Assembly: GCA_903828145.1 (NCBI GenBank)
Contig: CAIKKY010000029.1
Location: forward strand, 62,001 to 126,000
Direction: 5' to 3'
Source of the DNA: an uncultured Hyphomicrobiales bacterium
GTDB taxonomy: Bacteria; Pseudomonadota; Alphaproteobacteria; Rhizobiales; Devosiaceae
Length of the DNA: 64,000 bases
Shown here: piece after piece, positions 19,623 to 30,252 of the stretch
How the letters are laid out: each line of letters begins with the position of its first letter
Numbering within the stretch: position 1 is the stretch's first letter
The notes under the pieces: generated by a model
The model's input: the letters and a program-made list of their open reading frames with translations, nothing else
Database searches by the model: none
What the model was told of the DNA's origin: nothing
Position numbers and translations under genes: made by a program

Positions 19623-20345
19623 TCAGTCCTTATCGAACAGCTTTTTCAGCATGGCGGCCATGGGGCCAGTGTCGGGCGGTTTGACCGGATCGGGGCGGCG
19701 GGCGGCGCGGATGTGGCTTTGCGCCTTGGGACGGGTCGGATCCGCTGTGGGCGGACGCGCCTCGCGCTCGGCACCATCGCCGCGGGTTGCAATAGCGAGT
19801 TTGTTCATCAGCCCATTCTCGTCGCCTTTGACGATGAGATCGGCGTTATCGGCGAGCGCTGCGAGCAGCGGGTCCAGCCAGAGGTGTTCCGCCTTGGCGA
19901 AATCGCCCAAGACATGGTGCATGACCAGCGACTTGTCGCCTGGATGGCCGACACCGAGGCGGATGCGGCGGTAATTGGGTGTGATCTGCGGGTCAATCGA
20001 GCGGATGCCGTTATGGCCGCCATTGCCGCCGCCCACTTTCACGCGGGTCTTGCCGGGCGCCAGGTCGATTTCGTCATAGATGACGGTCACATCAGCGGGG
20101 GCAAGTTTGTAAAAGGCCAGCACCTTGTACACGCTGTCGCCTGACAGATTCATGAAGGTTTGCGGCTTCAGCACCAGAACGCGCTCGCCGGCAATCTGGC
20201 CTTCGGCAATGAGGCCCTGGAATTTTTCGCGGAAGGTGGGGAATCCGTGGCGTCGCGCTATGGCGTCGATCGCGAGAAAACCGATGTTGTGCCGGTTGTG
20301 CTGGTATTTTTCCCCCGGATTGCCCAGACCGACGATGAGCTGCAT
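19623..20345 (-). CDS. pth: Peptidyl-tRNA hydrolase
   Basis: MQLIVGLGNPGEKYQHNRHNIGF, FMNLSGDSV, GGGNGGHNGI. Confidence 0.96.
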   Translation of the reverse strand: MQLIVGLGNPGEKYQHNRHNIGFLAIDAIARRHGFPTFREKFQGLIAEGQIAGERVLVLKPQTFMNLSGDSVYKVLAFYKLAPADVTVIYDEIDLAPGKTRVKVGGGNGGHNGIRSIDPQITPNYRRIRLGVGHPGDKSLVMHHVLGDFAKAEHLWLDPLLAALADNADLIVKGDENGLMNKLAIATRGDGAEREARPPTADPTRPKAQSHIRAARRPDPVKPPDTGPMAAMLKKLFDKD

Positions 20346-20363
20346 CGGCTATCCCCGAGGTTT

Positions 20364-20391
20364 AAAAAGGGGCGGGTTTGGCCCGCCCCTC
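20364..20391 (-). terminator. Rho-independent terminator after rplY
   Basis: On minus strand: aggggcgggccaaacccgcccctttttaaa. Confidence 0.8.
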
Positions 20392-20397
20392 AAAGGA

Positions 20398-21018
20398 TTA
20401 ATCCTTTTTCGCGCCGTCGCCGGTCGACCCGGCTTCTTCGGAGCGCAGACCCGACGGCGCGACGATGGTCGCGATGGTCAGATCTTTTTCGTGGCTGTGG
20501 TCAGCCGCGCCCGCGGGCAGCTTGATCGAGGACATGTGGATCGAGTCGCCAACATCGAGACCGGCGAGATCGACAACGATCTCTTCGGGGATATTGTCGG
20601 CCGATACCGTCAGGTCGAGGGTGTGGTGAACAATGTTCAGCACGCCGCCGCGCTTGATGCCCGGGGATTCTTCTTCGTTCGCAAAGCGCACATGCACCTG
20701 AACATTGATTTTCGAATCCTTGCCGATGCGCAGGAAATCGACGTGGAGCGCCTTATCCTTGACCGGATCGAGCTGGTAGTCGCGCGGAATCACGCGGTGC
20801 TTTTCGCCACCGACATCAAGCGTAATGATGTGCGACAGGAAGCCACCGGCATAAATGCGCTTCATGGCTTCGTTGTAGGAAATGGAGATCGGCAGGGGAG
20901 CCTTTTTGTCACCATAGATGACGGCGGGAATGAGCCCCTCACGACGCAGTGCCCGAGCGGCCCCCTTGCCCACCCCGGTCCGCGACTGAGCCTTGAGCTC
21001 GACAGCAGCAGTAGCCAT
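20398..21018 (-). CDS. rplY: 50S ribosomal protein L25/general stress protein Ctc
   Basis: MATAAVELKAQSRTGVGKGAARALRREGLIPAVIYGDKK and Ctc C-terminal domain. Confidence 0.95.
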   Translation of the reverse strand: MATAAVELKAQSRTGVGKGAARALRREGLIPAVIYGDKKAPLPISISYNEAMKRIYAGGFLSHIITLDVGGEKHRVIPRDYQLDPVKDKALHVDFLRIGKDSKINVQVHVRFANEEESPGIKRGGVLNIVHHTLDLTVSADNIPEEIVVDLAGLDVGDSIHMSSIKLPAGAADHSHEKDLTIATIVAPSGLRSEEAGSTGDGAKKD

Positions 21019-21142
21019 TGAAGTTTCCTTCAGGGTTGGTGTGGACCTTGATCACAAAGTCCACGCGCCCGTCCTCCAGGGGTGACAGGCGCTTCATGGG
21101 CCGTGGCTATAGTGCAATGGGCCTTGTTGAGCAAGGCTTCCG

Positions 21143-22075
21143 TCAGTCGAGGAGGCTTGAAACCGACTGTTCGGAGGCGGTGCGGGCAATGGCCTCGCCA
21201 ATCAGCGGCGCAATCGAAATGCGACGAATATTCTTCGCGGCTTCGACGGCGGGGGTGGCTGCGATGGAATCGGTGATGACAAGCTCTTTGAGCTTTGACT
21301 TCGCCACGCGCTCTGCTGCGCCATCGGAGAGCACGCCATGGCTGATATAGGCCGATACTTCCGTGGCCCCGGCCTTGAGGAGAGCTTCGGCGGCGTTCAC
21401 CAGCGTGCCGCCCGAATCCACGATATCATCGATGAGGATGCAGGCATGGCCGGCCACATCGCCGATGATGTTCATCACTTCGGAGACGCCGGCGCGGGGG
21501 CGGCGCTTATCGACGATGGCGAGATCGGCACCGATGCGCTGCGCGGTGGCGCGGGCGCGGGCGACACCGCCTACGTCGGGCGAGACGATCATCAGATTGC
21601 CGTTCGGATAATTGCGCTGGATGTCGCGGACCATCACGGGCGCGCCATACAGATTATCGGTCGGGATATCGAAGAAGCCCTGAATCTGCGCCGCATGCAG
21701 ATCGAGCGTCACCACGCGGTTGACGCCAGCCTCGGTGATGAGATTGGCAACGAGTTTGGCCGAAATCGGAGTACGCGATGCCGACTTCCGGTCCTGCCGC
21801 GCATAGCCGAAATAGGGAATGACCGCGGTGATCCGGCGGGCCGACGAGCGACGCAGCGCATCCGAAAGGATCAGCAGCTCCATCAGGTTGTCATTGGCCG
21901 GAAACGAGGTCGACTGGACGATGAACACGTCTTCGCCGCGCACATTTTCATGGATTTCGACAAAGACTTCCTTGTCGGCGAAGCGCTTCACCGTGCAATC
22001 GGTCAGCGGCAGTTCGAGGTAGCTGGCGATGGCTTCGGCGAGGGCACGATTGGAATTGCCGGTGACGATTTTCAC
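21143..22075 (-). CDS. prs: Ribose-phosphate pyrophosphokinase
   Basis: [66 protein letters not shown]. Confidence 0.96.
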   Translation of the reverse strand: MKIVTGNSNRALAEAIASYLELPLTDCTVKRFADKEVFVEIHENVRGEDVFIVQSTSFPANDNLMELLILSDALRRSSARRITAVIPYFGYARQDRKSASRTPISAKLVANLITEAGVNRVVTLDLHAAQIQGFFDIPTDNLYGAPVMVRDIQRNYPNGNLMIVSPDVGGVARARATAQRIGADLAIVDKRRPRAGVSEVMNIIGDVAGHACILIDDIVDSGGTLVNAAEALLKAGATEVSAYISHGVLSDGAAERVAKSKLKELVITDSIAATPAVEAAKNIRRISIAPLIGEAIARTASEQSVSSLLD

Positions 22076-22185
22076 GACGACGCTCCGCTATCGGCCGATG
22101 GCGAGGTGCCCGGCGCTGTTGCGGCGTCTTTAGCCGCTCAGGATCAGCCGCGCAATGCGGCTTTGCATCGAAGGTCAACGGTTTT

Positions 22186-22950
22186 TCAGATTAGTCCGAT
22201 GACCGAGAGCTGACGGCCCGCGCCGGTCCGCTGGTGGGTGGCAAAGCGGTGCGAGAAAAACCGCTCGGGGTCAGCATAGGTGCATAGGCCCAGGGCATCG
22301 ATGGTGCGCACACCGGCGGTCGCGAGGTCGGCTGCGACGAAGCCGGGCAGATCGAAATGCGGACGCTGGCCGGGCGACATCGAAAAGAACGGTCGCGCGC
22401 CGGGGGCGAGCGCCAGCGCGTCCGCCATGAAGTCCGGGCCGACTTCGTAATGGGCGACCGAAATCGTGGGGCCGATGGCAGCGATGATGCGGCCGCGGTC
22501 TGCCCCTAGCTGTTCCATGGCGGTAACAGTCGCGCCGACAATGCCGGAGAGCGCCCCTTTCCACCCGGCATGGGCCGCGCCAATGATTCGCGCCTGGGGG
22601 TCGGCGAGAAGAATGGGGCTGCAATCTGCGGTCAGAATGCCGAGGAGAACGCCGGGGGTGGCGCTGACCAGCGCGTCCGCTTCAGGAAGGGGATCGGTCA
22701 GGGGGCCTGCCACCGTAACGACATCAGCCGAGTGGACCTGCCGGACCGTTATTAGCTCATGGGGCGCATAGCCGAGGGCTGTGGCGATCCGCGCGCGGTT
22801 CTCGCGCACCTGGTCCGGGTCATCGCCGCCCGTGAGGCTTGCGTTGAGGCTGAGGAACGCGCCTGAGGATACCCCGCCGTTACGCCCGAAGAAACCGTGT
22901 CGGACACCGACCGTTTCCAGTGTGGCGCTTGCGATAAAGGGCGGAGTCAC
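22186..22950 (-). CDS. pgeF: Peptidoglycan editing factor / YfiH-family polyphenol oxidase
   Basis: RHGFFGRNGGVSSG, QVHSADV, GILTADCSPILLAD, GAAHAGWKGA. Confidence 0.9.
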   Translation of the reverse strand: MTPPFIASATLETVGVRHGFFGRNGGVSSGAFLSLNASLTGGDDPDQVRENRARIATALGYAPHELITVRQVHSADVVTVAGPLTDPLPEADALVSATPGVLLGILTADCSPILLADPQARIIGAAHAGWKGALSGIVGATVTAMEQLGADRGRIIAAIGPTISVAHYEVGPDFMADALALAPGARPFFSMSPGQRPHFDLPGFVAADLATAGVRTIDALGLCTYADPERFFSHRFATHQRTGAGRQLSVIGLI

Positions 22951-24026
22951 GGACCGAACCCCAGCGGCTTCAGCCCGGGGGAACAGGCCGCAAAAGCCTT
23001 AAACAGTGTCCCCATTTCATCAGGCGCAGTGAGGCGTTTCAGCGATGCGCCAATGGTATCGAGCTGGTCGGGGTTGGCGCGCGCCAGTGCCGTGGCCCGC
23101 TCGACGATGCCGAGCCGCGAGAGGAAATCGCGCTGGGTGCTGACGGGTGCCGTTTCGAGCCCGCACGCGCGCGCCACTGTGCCGAGCGCGCCGAAATCCA
23201 CGTGGGCTGAAAGATCGATTTCGCCGGGCGTATCGAGCGGATCGGCAAAACTGTGCTTTCGGAGGGCCTGCAGCGTTTCGCCGGTTTGCGTTTCGGCATA
23301 GCCATAGTCGATGGCGAGCAGGGCGCCGGTATTGGTTGCGATTTTGGCACCCAGCCGCTGCATTACATCGAGGCTCGCGAGGCTGACCTCGTACACGTCG
23401 CCCGGGACGGCAGACTTGACCTCGGGCGGCATGGCGTCGGGCGAAATCGGGGTGGGCGACAGGCCGAAGGCGCGGCGTCCGTCGATGAGGCCGATCTGGC
23501 GTTCGTGCCAGCCATCCGGCGCGCGGACGAACTGCCGGACCGGCATGGCATCAAAAAACTCGTTGGCGATAACGATCAGCGGATCGTCAGCCACGGCATC
23601 AACGCTATCGGCCCAATAGGGATTGTAGCGCGCCAGGCGCTGCTGCTGCAGGGCGCGCAGGGCCACGTTGCTTTCGAAGAGGTTGAGGTGCAGCGCATTT
23701 AAAAAGCCATCGGCCCTGGCGGCTACACGCAGCGCATCGTCGATCAGGGTGCCGCGGCCCGGCCCCAGTTCCAACAGGGTGAAACTCTTCGGTTCGCCCA
23801 ATTGCTGCCAGGCGTTGACGATGAAGAAGCCGATGAGTTCGCCAAACATCTGGCTGATCTCGGGGGCGGTGATGAAATCGCCCGCACTGCCGAGGGGATC
23901 GCTGCCGGTATAATAGCCATGGCGCGGGTGGGTGAGACAGAGCCCCATATAGGTGGCAATCGACATGGGGCCGGTGGCGCGGATCTGCGCGTCGATGAGG
24001 GCGGCAAGCGGCAGAGCATCGGTCAT
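22947..24026 (-). CDS. SAM-dependent methyltransferase, MidA/NDUFAF7 family
   Basis: GYYTGSDPLGSAGDFITAPEISQMFGELIG, LLELGPGRGTLIDD, ANEFFDAMPVRQ. Confidence 0.9.
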   Translation of the reverse strand: MTDALPLAALIDAQIRATGPMSIATYMGLCLTHPRHGYYTGSDPLGSAGDFITAPEISQMFGELIGFFIVNAWQQLGEPKSFTLLELGPGRGTLIDDALRVAARADGFLNALHLNLFESNVALRALQQQRLARYNPYWADSVDAVADDPLIVIANEFFDAMPVRQFVRAPDGWHERQIGLIDGRRAFGLSPTPISPDAMPPEVKSAVPGDVYEVSLASLDVMQRLGAKIATNTGALLAIDYGYAETQTGETLQALRKHSFADPLDTPGEIDLSAHVDFGALGTVARACGLETAPVSTQRDFLSRLGIVERATALARANPDQLDTIGASLKRLTAPDEMGTLFKAFAACSPGLKPLGFGP

Positions 24027-24850
24027 GACGCGATCCTTCTGGCCCGCAGCATCAGCCATAGGCCTACTGCGACCATGGGGAGGCTCAGCACCATGCCGAG
24101 GGTCAGCCAGCCGCCCGCGAGATACCCGACCTGCGGGTCGGGCAGGCGGACGAATTCGACGGCGATCCGCCCAAGCCCATAGCCGACCCCGAACAGCCCG
24201 GCGACGAAGCCGGGTCGCTTCAGCGCGCCAAAGCGGTTGGTGGCGAGGCGGATGATCAGAAACAGCAGCAGCCCTTCCAGCGCGGCTTCATAGAGCTGCG
24301 AGGGGTGGCGCGGCGTCATCAGCGGATCGGTGGGGAAAATCACGCCCCAAGGCAGCGTGGTCGGCGCGCCATAGAGTTCGGCATTGATGAAATTGGCGAT
24401 CCGCACGAGGAAAATGCCGATGGTGCCGACGGCCCCCAGGAGATCGAGCCCGGAGAGCAACCGGCCCTTGTGAGAGCGGGTAAAGGCGAGCATGGCAAGG
24501 ATGATGCCGATGAGCCCGCCGTGAAAACTCATGCCGCCATCCCACAGCGCGAAAATCTCGCCGGGGGCGGCAAGATAGTGCGGCAGGTTGTAAAACAGCA
24601 CATAGCCAGCGCGGCCGCCCACAACGATGCCGAGCATGGCCCAGAAGGCAAAATCCCAGATGGCGGGCGCAGGGAAGGGCGGCCGCGCCCCGGCCCACAG
24701 TGCAGTGTTCTTTAAAAGACTTGCCGCATAGGCGGCCCCGCCGAGCACGCCAATGAGATAGCCAAGCGCATACCAGCGCACGACCACGGGGCCGAGGGCG
24801 AAAGCAATCGGATCGAGCGGGGGAAAGGGCAAGGGCGGCTCCATGCGCAC
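24023..24850 (-). CDS. lgt: Prolipoprotein diacylglyceryl transferase
   Basis: RWYALGYLIGV, GGMSFHGGLIG, RIANFINAELYG, HPSQLYEA. Confidence 0.95.
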   Translation of the reverse strand: MRMEPPLPFPPLDPIAFALGPVVVRWYALGYLIGVLGGAAYAASLLKNTALWAGARPPFPAPAIWDFAFWAMLGIVVGGRAGYVLFYNLPHYLAAPGEIFALWDGGMSFHGGLIGIILAMLAFTRSHKGRLLSGLDLLGAVGTIGIFLVRIANFINAELYGAPTTLPWGVIFPTDPLMTPRHPSQLYEAALEGLLLFLIIRLATNRFGALKRPGFVAGLFGVGYGLGRIAVEFVRLPDPQVGYLAGGWLTLGMVLSLPMVAVGLWLMLRARRIAS

Positions 24851-24940
24851 GCAACAGATGCGCTTTTAGTTGAGGGCGCGGTCTGGTCAAGCGGCGACGC
24901 GCCGCCTAAATACGGAAGGCGATCCACAAGAGGTAAGGCA

Positions 24941-25195
24941 ATGACCCAGAGCGGCAGGCTTTTTGATGAACTTGGCAAGCTGATGAATAACGCCGCAGGC
25001 GTCGCTGATGGCGTCCGGCGCGAGATCGAGACGGTGGTGAAAGCCCAGCTCGAACGGCTGGTGGCGGACATGAACCTCGTCAAACGCGAAGATTTCGATG
25101 CGCTGCGTGAATTGACCCAGATTCAATCGAGCGAACTCGCTGGGCTCAAATCCGAGGTCGAGGCTTTGAAGGCCAAATCGGCTGCAAACAAGTAA
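24941..25195 (+). CDS. ubiK: UbiK/BMFP-family accessory factor
   Basis: LFDELGKLMNNAAGVADGVRREIETVVKAQLERLVADMNLVKREDFDA. Confidence 0.85.
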   Translation: MTQSGRLFDELGKLMNNAAGVADGVRREIETVVKAQLERLVADMNLVKREDFDALRELTQIQSSELAGLKSEVEALKAKSAANK

Positions 25196-25460
25196 AGTTG
25201 TGAATAATAACCCCGGTTGTTACGGGATTATGCTGAGGATACGCGCGTCGGGACTCGGCAAATTTACTCCCTGTTAACCCTACTCCCCGTTTCATCCACA
25301 AGAGAAAGCCTTGGATGGAACTGGTGTCGGCGTAACCTGAATCGGGTGCCCCGTGTAGGTTGAAGACATCGGACGATTCGTAGGCAGACCGTGTGCCGCT
25401 TCTGGCGGGACCCGGAGATTGCGACGACCAGGCCAACGCTTCGCCCAACGGGACATGTTG

Positions 25461-25964
25461 ATGAATTATCTTTTGGAACTGGAAGCCGATCGGACCATCC
25501 ACCCGGTCGACATCATCGAGCATATCGCCTCGATCAATGACTGGTCGTTTGAACGGCAGGACGCGGACGAAATCTCGATTTCGGTGCGCGGCGGCTGGTC
25601 GGATTATCATGTCTCGTTCAACTGGATGGAAGATCTTGAATCGCTGCATATTGCTTCGGCCTTCGACCTGCGCGTGCCCGAGGCGCGGCGCGGTGAGGTG
25701 AAGCAGCTGATCTCGCTCATCAATGAGCAGCTGTGGATCGGCCATTTCGACATGTGGAACAACGAGGGCGTCGTGCTGTTCCGCAATTCGCACCTGTTGA
25801 GCGGCGGCGCAGAAGTCAGCCCGCAGCAATGCGAGGCGCTGCTGCGCTCGGCGACCGATAGCTGCGATCTCTATTATCAGGCCTTCCAGTTTGTAGTCTG
25901 GGCCGGCAAGAGCGCATCGGAGGCCTTGAGCCAGGTGATGTTCGAAACGGTAGGCGAAGCGTGA
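25461..25964 (+). CDS. YbjN domain-containing protein
   Basis: HPVDIIEHIASINDWSFERQDADEISISV...; start MNYLLELEAD (alternative ATG at 25455). Confidence 0.8.
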   Translation: MNYLLELEADRTIHPVDIIEHIASINDWSFERQDADEISISVRGGWSDYHVSFNWMEDLESLHIASAFDLRVPEARRGEVKQLISLINEQLWIGHFDMWNNEGVVLFRNSHLLSGGAEVSPQQCEALLRSATDSCDLYYQAFQFVVWAGKSASEALSQVMFETVGEA

Positions 25965-26779
25965 GCCTCAAGGATATCGGACCGGTTGTCCTCATCGGGG
26001 CAGGCAAGATGGGCCTCGCGCTGGCGCGGGGATGGATTGCGGCGGGTCTGCCGCCCGCGAGCCTTGTGCTCTGCGACCCCAACCCGTCGGAAGCCGCGCG
26101 GCTGTTCGCGTTCGAACACAGAATTGCGCTGCAATCGACGCCGGATGGCGTCTTTGTGCATGTGCTGGTCCTCGCGGTAAAGCCGCAGGCCATGTTTGAG
26201 GTGCTGGCCGCGATCAAAGGATCGGTCGGACGGCACAGCCTCATCATTTCCATCGCGGCCGGGATTGCGCTTGGCAAGCTGGCCGAGGCGCTGGGCAGCG
26301 ACCGGATCGTGCGGGCCATGCCCAATACCCCGGCCCAGATCGGGCGCGGTATCACCGGTGCGGTTGCGCTGTCGGTGAGCGACGCTGACCGGCAGATCGC
26401 CGATGATCTCCTCAAGGCGGCGGGCGATGTGATGTGGTTCGGTACCGAAGCGCAGATCGATGCCGTGACGGCCGTGTCGGGCTCGGGCCCGGCCTATGTG
26501 TTCCATCTGGTTGAGGCTTTGGCCGCTGCGGCCGAGCGTCAGGGCTTTACCGCCCCGGAAGCGATGCGACTGGCTCGCGCCACCGTAACCGGCGCGGCGG
26601 CGCTGATGGACGCTGATCCGCTGCCGGCCAGCACGCTGCGCGAGAACGTGACCTCGCCCAAAGGGACGACGGCGGCGGCGCTCGCGGTGCTGATGGACAT
26701 CGATACCGGCCTTGCTCCGTTGATGGACCGGGCGGTGAGCGCAGCGCGGCTCCGCTCTGAGGAGCTGGGGCGCGGCTGA
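25961..26779 (+). CDS. proC: Pyrroline-5-carboxylate reductase
   Basis: VLIGAGKMGLALARGW, VRAMPNTPAQIGRGI, AVSGSGPAYVFHLVEAL; GTG start. Confidence 0.93.
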   Translation: MSLKDIGPVVLIGAGKMGLALARGWIAAGLPPASLVLCDPNPSEAARLFAFEHRIALQSTPDGVFVHVLVLAVKPQAMFEVLAAIKGSVGRHSLIISIAAGIALGKLAEALGSDRIVRAMPNTPAQIGRGITGAVALSVSDADRQIADDLLKAAGDVMWFGTEAQIDAVTAVSGSGPAYVFHLVEALAAAAERQGFTAPEAMRLARATVTGAAALMDADPLPASTLRENVTSPKGTTAAALAVLMDIDTGLAPLMDRAVSAARLRSEELGRG

Positions 26780-27120
26780 TGGCTGATTTCATCGGCTATG
26801 ATGATTTTATGCAGGTCGATATCCGGGCCGGGACGGTGATCGAAGCCCGGCCGTTTCCCGAGGCGCGGAAACCGGCGATCCAGCTCATCATCGATTTTGG
26901 CCCGGAAATCGGGGTGAAGAAAAGCTCGGCGCAGATCACGGCGCATTATACCCCTGAGACACTGGTGGGGCGGCAGGTGATGGCGGTCGTCAATTTTCCG
27001 CCGCGCCAGATTGGGCCCTTCATGTCGGAAGTGCTGACGCTTGGCTTTGCCGATGACGCGGGCGGGATCGTTCTGGCTGCCATCGACAAGGCCGTGCCCG
27101 ACGGCGCCCGGCTGCTTTAA
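26779..27120 (+). CDS. tRNA-binding (CsaA-like) protein
   Basis: FMQVDIRAGTVIEARPFPEARKPAIQL, VMAVVNFPPRQIGPFMSEVLTLG. Confidence 0.88.
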   Translation: MADFIGYDDFMQVDIRAGTVIEARPFPEARKPAIQLIIDFGPEIGVKKSSAQITAHYTPETLVGRQVMAVVNFPPRQIGPFMSEVLTLGFADDAGGIVLAAIDKAVPDGARLL

Positions 27121-27635
27121 AGCGCGTCGGTCAGCTTCAGCCGGTCGAGCAGCGCGCGGTCGGAGGGTTCGACCATGCTGACGAAAAACTTGAGCACCAG
27201 CTTTTTGCCCTCGGGCGGCAGCGCGGCAAAGGCGGCCTCGATGCGGCTGGTCTGGGTGGCGGAAAGCGTTTCAAAAAACGAGCGGCCCTTTTCCGTGGCA
27301 AAGAGCAGGCGCTGGCGCCGGTCGGTGGGGCCGGTCTGCTGTTCGACATAGCCATTATCCACCAGTTGCCGCAGCACGCGGGCCAGCGACTGCTTGGTGA
27401 TTTTCAGAATATCGAGCAAGTCGGCCACGGTCATCCCGGGCTTCAGATTGACGAAATACAGCACCCGGTGATGCGCCCGCCCGAACCCCTGCCGCTCCAA
27501 AAGCGCATCGGCATCGCCCACGAAATCGCGATAGGCAAAGAAGAACAGCCCCATGACATCAAGCGGCAGAGGGGCGAGATCGTCCACAACCGAATTTATG
27601 TCAGCCTTGTTGACATTTATTGGGGCCAGTGCCAT
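27117..27635 (-). CDS. MarR-family transcriptional regulator
   Basis: GMTVADLLDILKITKQSLARVLRQLVDNGYVEQQTGPTDRRQRLLFATEKG; start MALAPINVNK. Confidence 0.85.
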   Translation of the reverse strand: MALAPINVNKADINSVVDDLAPLPLDVMGLFFFAYRDFVGDADALLERQGFGRAHHRVLYFVNLKPGMTVADLLDILKITKQSLARVLRQLVDNGYVEQQTGPTDRRQRLLFATEKGRSFFETLSATQTSRIEAAFAALPPEGKKLVLKFFVSMVEPSDRALLDRLKLTDAL

Positions 27636-27766
27636 TGTTATTCCGCGTTTGGTCGCAATTGCTGACTTATCCCAAAGCCCTTGGTGTTTGCCAAGGGCAA
27701 GCCTGTTTGGCAGATTGCGGAGGAACCGGGAACCAACGCTGACCCGGATGCGAGTGGGAGAGACTG

Positions 27767-28657
27767 ATGGCTGGAGTGCCAATGGACCAGCGCGAGGGCT
27801 GGATCTGGTTTGATGGCGAAATGGTGCCGTGGAAGGACGCGAAGATCCATGTGCTGACCCATGGTCTGCACTATGCGAGCAGCGTCTTTGAAGGCCAGCG
27901 CGCCTATGGCGGCGAAGTGTTCAAGCTCAAGGAGCACACGGACCGGCTGATCCAGAGCGGCAAGACGCTCGATTTCACGATTCCGTTTTCAGCCGACGAC
28001 ATCAACGCGGCCTGTCGGGCGGTGCTGGCAAAGAACAATCTCGTGGATGCCTATATGCGCCCGGTGGCGTGGCGCGGCTCGGAAGAGCTGTCGGTGCCCG
28101 GCCGCAACAACACGGTTCACCTCGCCATCGCGGCCTGGGTGTGGCCCAGCTATTTCTCGGTTGAGGAAAAGCTGAAGGGCATCCGGCTCGAGTGGAGCCG
28201 CTGGAAGCGGCCGAGCCCCGAGACCATTCCGTGCTCGGCCAAGGCGGCGGGTCTTTATATGATCTGCACGCTTTCGAAGGACGCGGCCATGGCCAATGGC
28301 TATGCTGATGCGCTGATGCTCGATTATCGCGGGCTCGTGGCCGAGGCGACCGGCGCCAATGTGTTCTTCATCAAGGGCAAGGAAATCCACACGCCGCTGC
28401 CCGATTGCTTCCTCAATGGCATCACGCGCCAGACCCTGATCGGGCTCGCCCGCGACAATGGCTATACGGTGACCGAACGGCATATCAAGCCTGAGGAACT
28501 GGCCAATTTCGACGAGTGTTTCCTTACGGGGACCGCCGCCGAAGTGACGCCGGTGTCTGAAATCGGTGAGTTCCGGTTCAAGCCGGGCATCGGGTGCAAG
28601 ACACTCATCAATGCCTATTCGGAAGCGGTGCAGCCGAAGCGGGCCGCAGCGGAATAA
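27767..28657 (+). CDS. ilvE: Branched-chain amino acid aminotransferase
   Basis: GWIWFDGEMVPWKDAKIHVLTHGLHYASSVFEGQRAY; PLP class IV motifs. Confidence 0.93.
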   Translation: MAGVPMDQREGWIWFDGEMVPWKDAKIHVLTHGLHYASSVFEGQRAYGGEVFKLKEHTDRLIQSGKTLDFTIPFSADDINAACRAVLAKNNLVDAYMRPVAWRGSEELSVPGRNNTVHLAIAAWVWPSYFSVEEKLKGIRLEWSRWKRPSPETIPCSAKAAGLYMICTLSKDAAMANGYADALMLDYRGLVAEATGANVFFIKGKEIHTPLPDCFLNGITRQTLIGLARDNGYTVTERHIKPEELANFDECFLTGTAAEVTPVSEIGEFRFKPGIGCKTLINAYSEAVQPKRAAAE

Positions 28658-28679
28658 GCCAGCCTGGTCTGGCGTTTTG

Positions 28680-28704
28680 AGGCCCCGCCCGTGCGGGGCC
28701 TTTT
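28680..28704 (+). terminator. Rho-independent terminator after ilvE
   Basis: aggccccgcccgtgcggggcctttt. Confidence 0.8.
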
Positions 28705-29153
28705 CATGTCTGCCAGCGGGCCCGCGCGGCGTCGTCGGCGTCTTTGGCTTCAACCCAGTGCTCGCCATCCGCCGTCTGTTCCTTCTTCCAGAAGGGGGCG
28801 TCGGTTTTGAGATAGTCCATCAGGAACTCGGCCGCCGCGAAGGCAGCGGCGCGGTGTGGCGCCAGCGTCATCACCTGCACAATGGGCTCGCCGCTGTCGA
28901 GCGGGCCATGGCGGTGGATCACCTCGGCGCGGATCAGGCCAAAGCGTGCTGTGGCCTCAGCGAGCGCCCGGGCGAGCTGGGCTTCAGCGAGTTCGGGGTA
29001 GCATTCGAGCGTCAGTCGCGACACCGGGTGGTCCGGGTCGGAGCGGACAAGCCCGGTAAAGGTCACGGCCGCCCCCGCCCCGGCGGTCTCGATCAGAAAG
29101 GCATTGGTTTCAGCGCCGGGATCAAAGCGCCCGATCATCAGCCGTACGGCCAT
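28704..29153 (-). CDS. moaE: Molybdopterin synthase catalytic subunit
   Basis: GAAVTFTGLVRSD, LECYPELAE, VIHRHGPLDSGEPIVQV. Confidence 0.93.
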   Translation of the reverse strand: MAVRLMIGRFDPGAETNAFLIETAGAGAAVTFTGLVRSDPDHPVSRLTLECYPELAEAQLARALAEATARFGLIRAEVIHRHGPLDSGEPIVQVMTLAPHRAAAFAAAEFLMDYLKTDAPFWKKEQTADGEHWVEAKDADDAARARWQT

Positions 29154-29154
29154 G

Positions 29155-29402
29155 TCAGCCCCCGGTCATGGGCGGAAACAGCGCGATGACAGTCGCCCCG
29201 GCAATGGGGGCGCTATGGGCCACGATTTCGGTGCCAATGGCCGCTTTGATGAGCCTCGGGTTGGAAAAGGCCGCCTCGGCCACCGCGTCACGCGACTTCA
29301 GCCACCCAATGAGATCAGCAATGGTCAGCACGGAGAGGGGCGGGGAGACCTCTTCTTCCGCCAGATCGAGCCGCTCGCGCAGCCAGGCGAAATAGCGGAT
29401 CT

Positions 29403-29406
<4 letters not shown>
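29155..29406 (-). CDS. moaD: Molybdopterin synthase sulfur-carrier subunit
   Basis: MKIRYFAWLRERLDLAEEEV...ATVIALFPPMTGG with terminal GG; 83 aa inside the longer ORF. Confidence 0.92.
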
Positions 29407-30249
<843 letters not shown>

Positions 30250-30252
30250 GGC

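Noticed and set aside
19469-19684. 71-aa plus-strand ORF (..KDPARGQLTPGNGTPVSCFWPRFGGASPF..)
   Set aside because: Overlaps the hairpin region and the end of pth; better explained as conceptual translation of a structured RNA element than as a gene.
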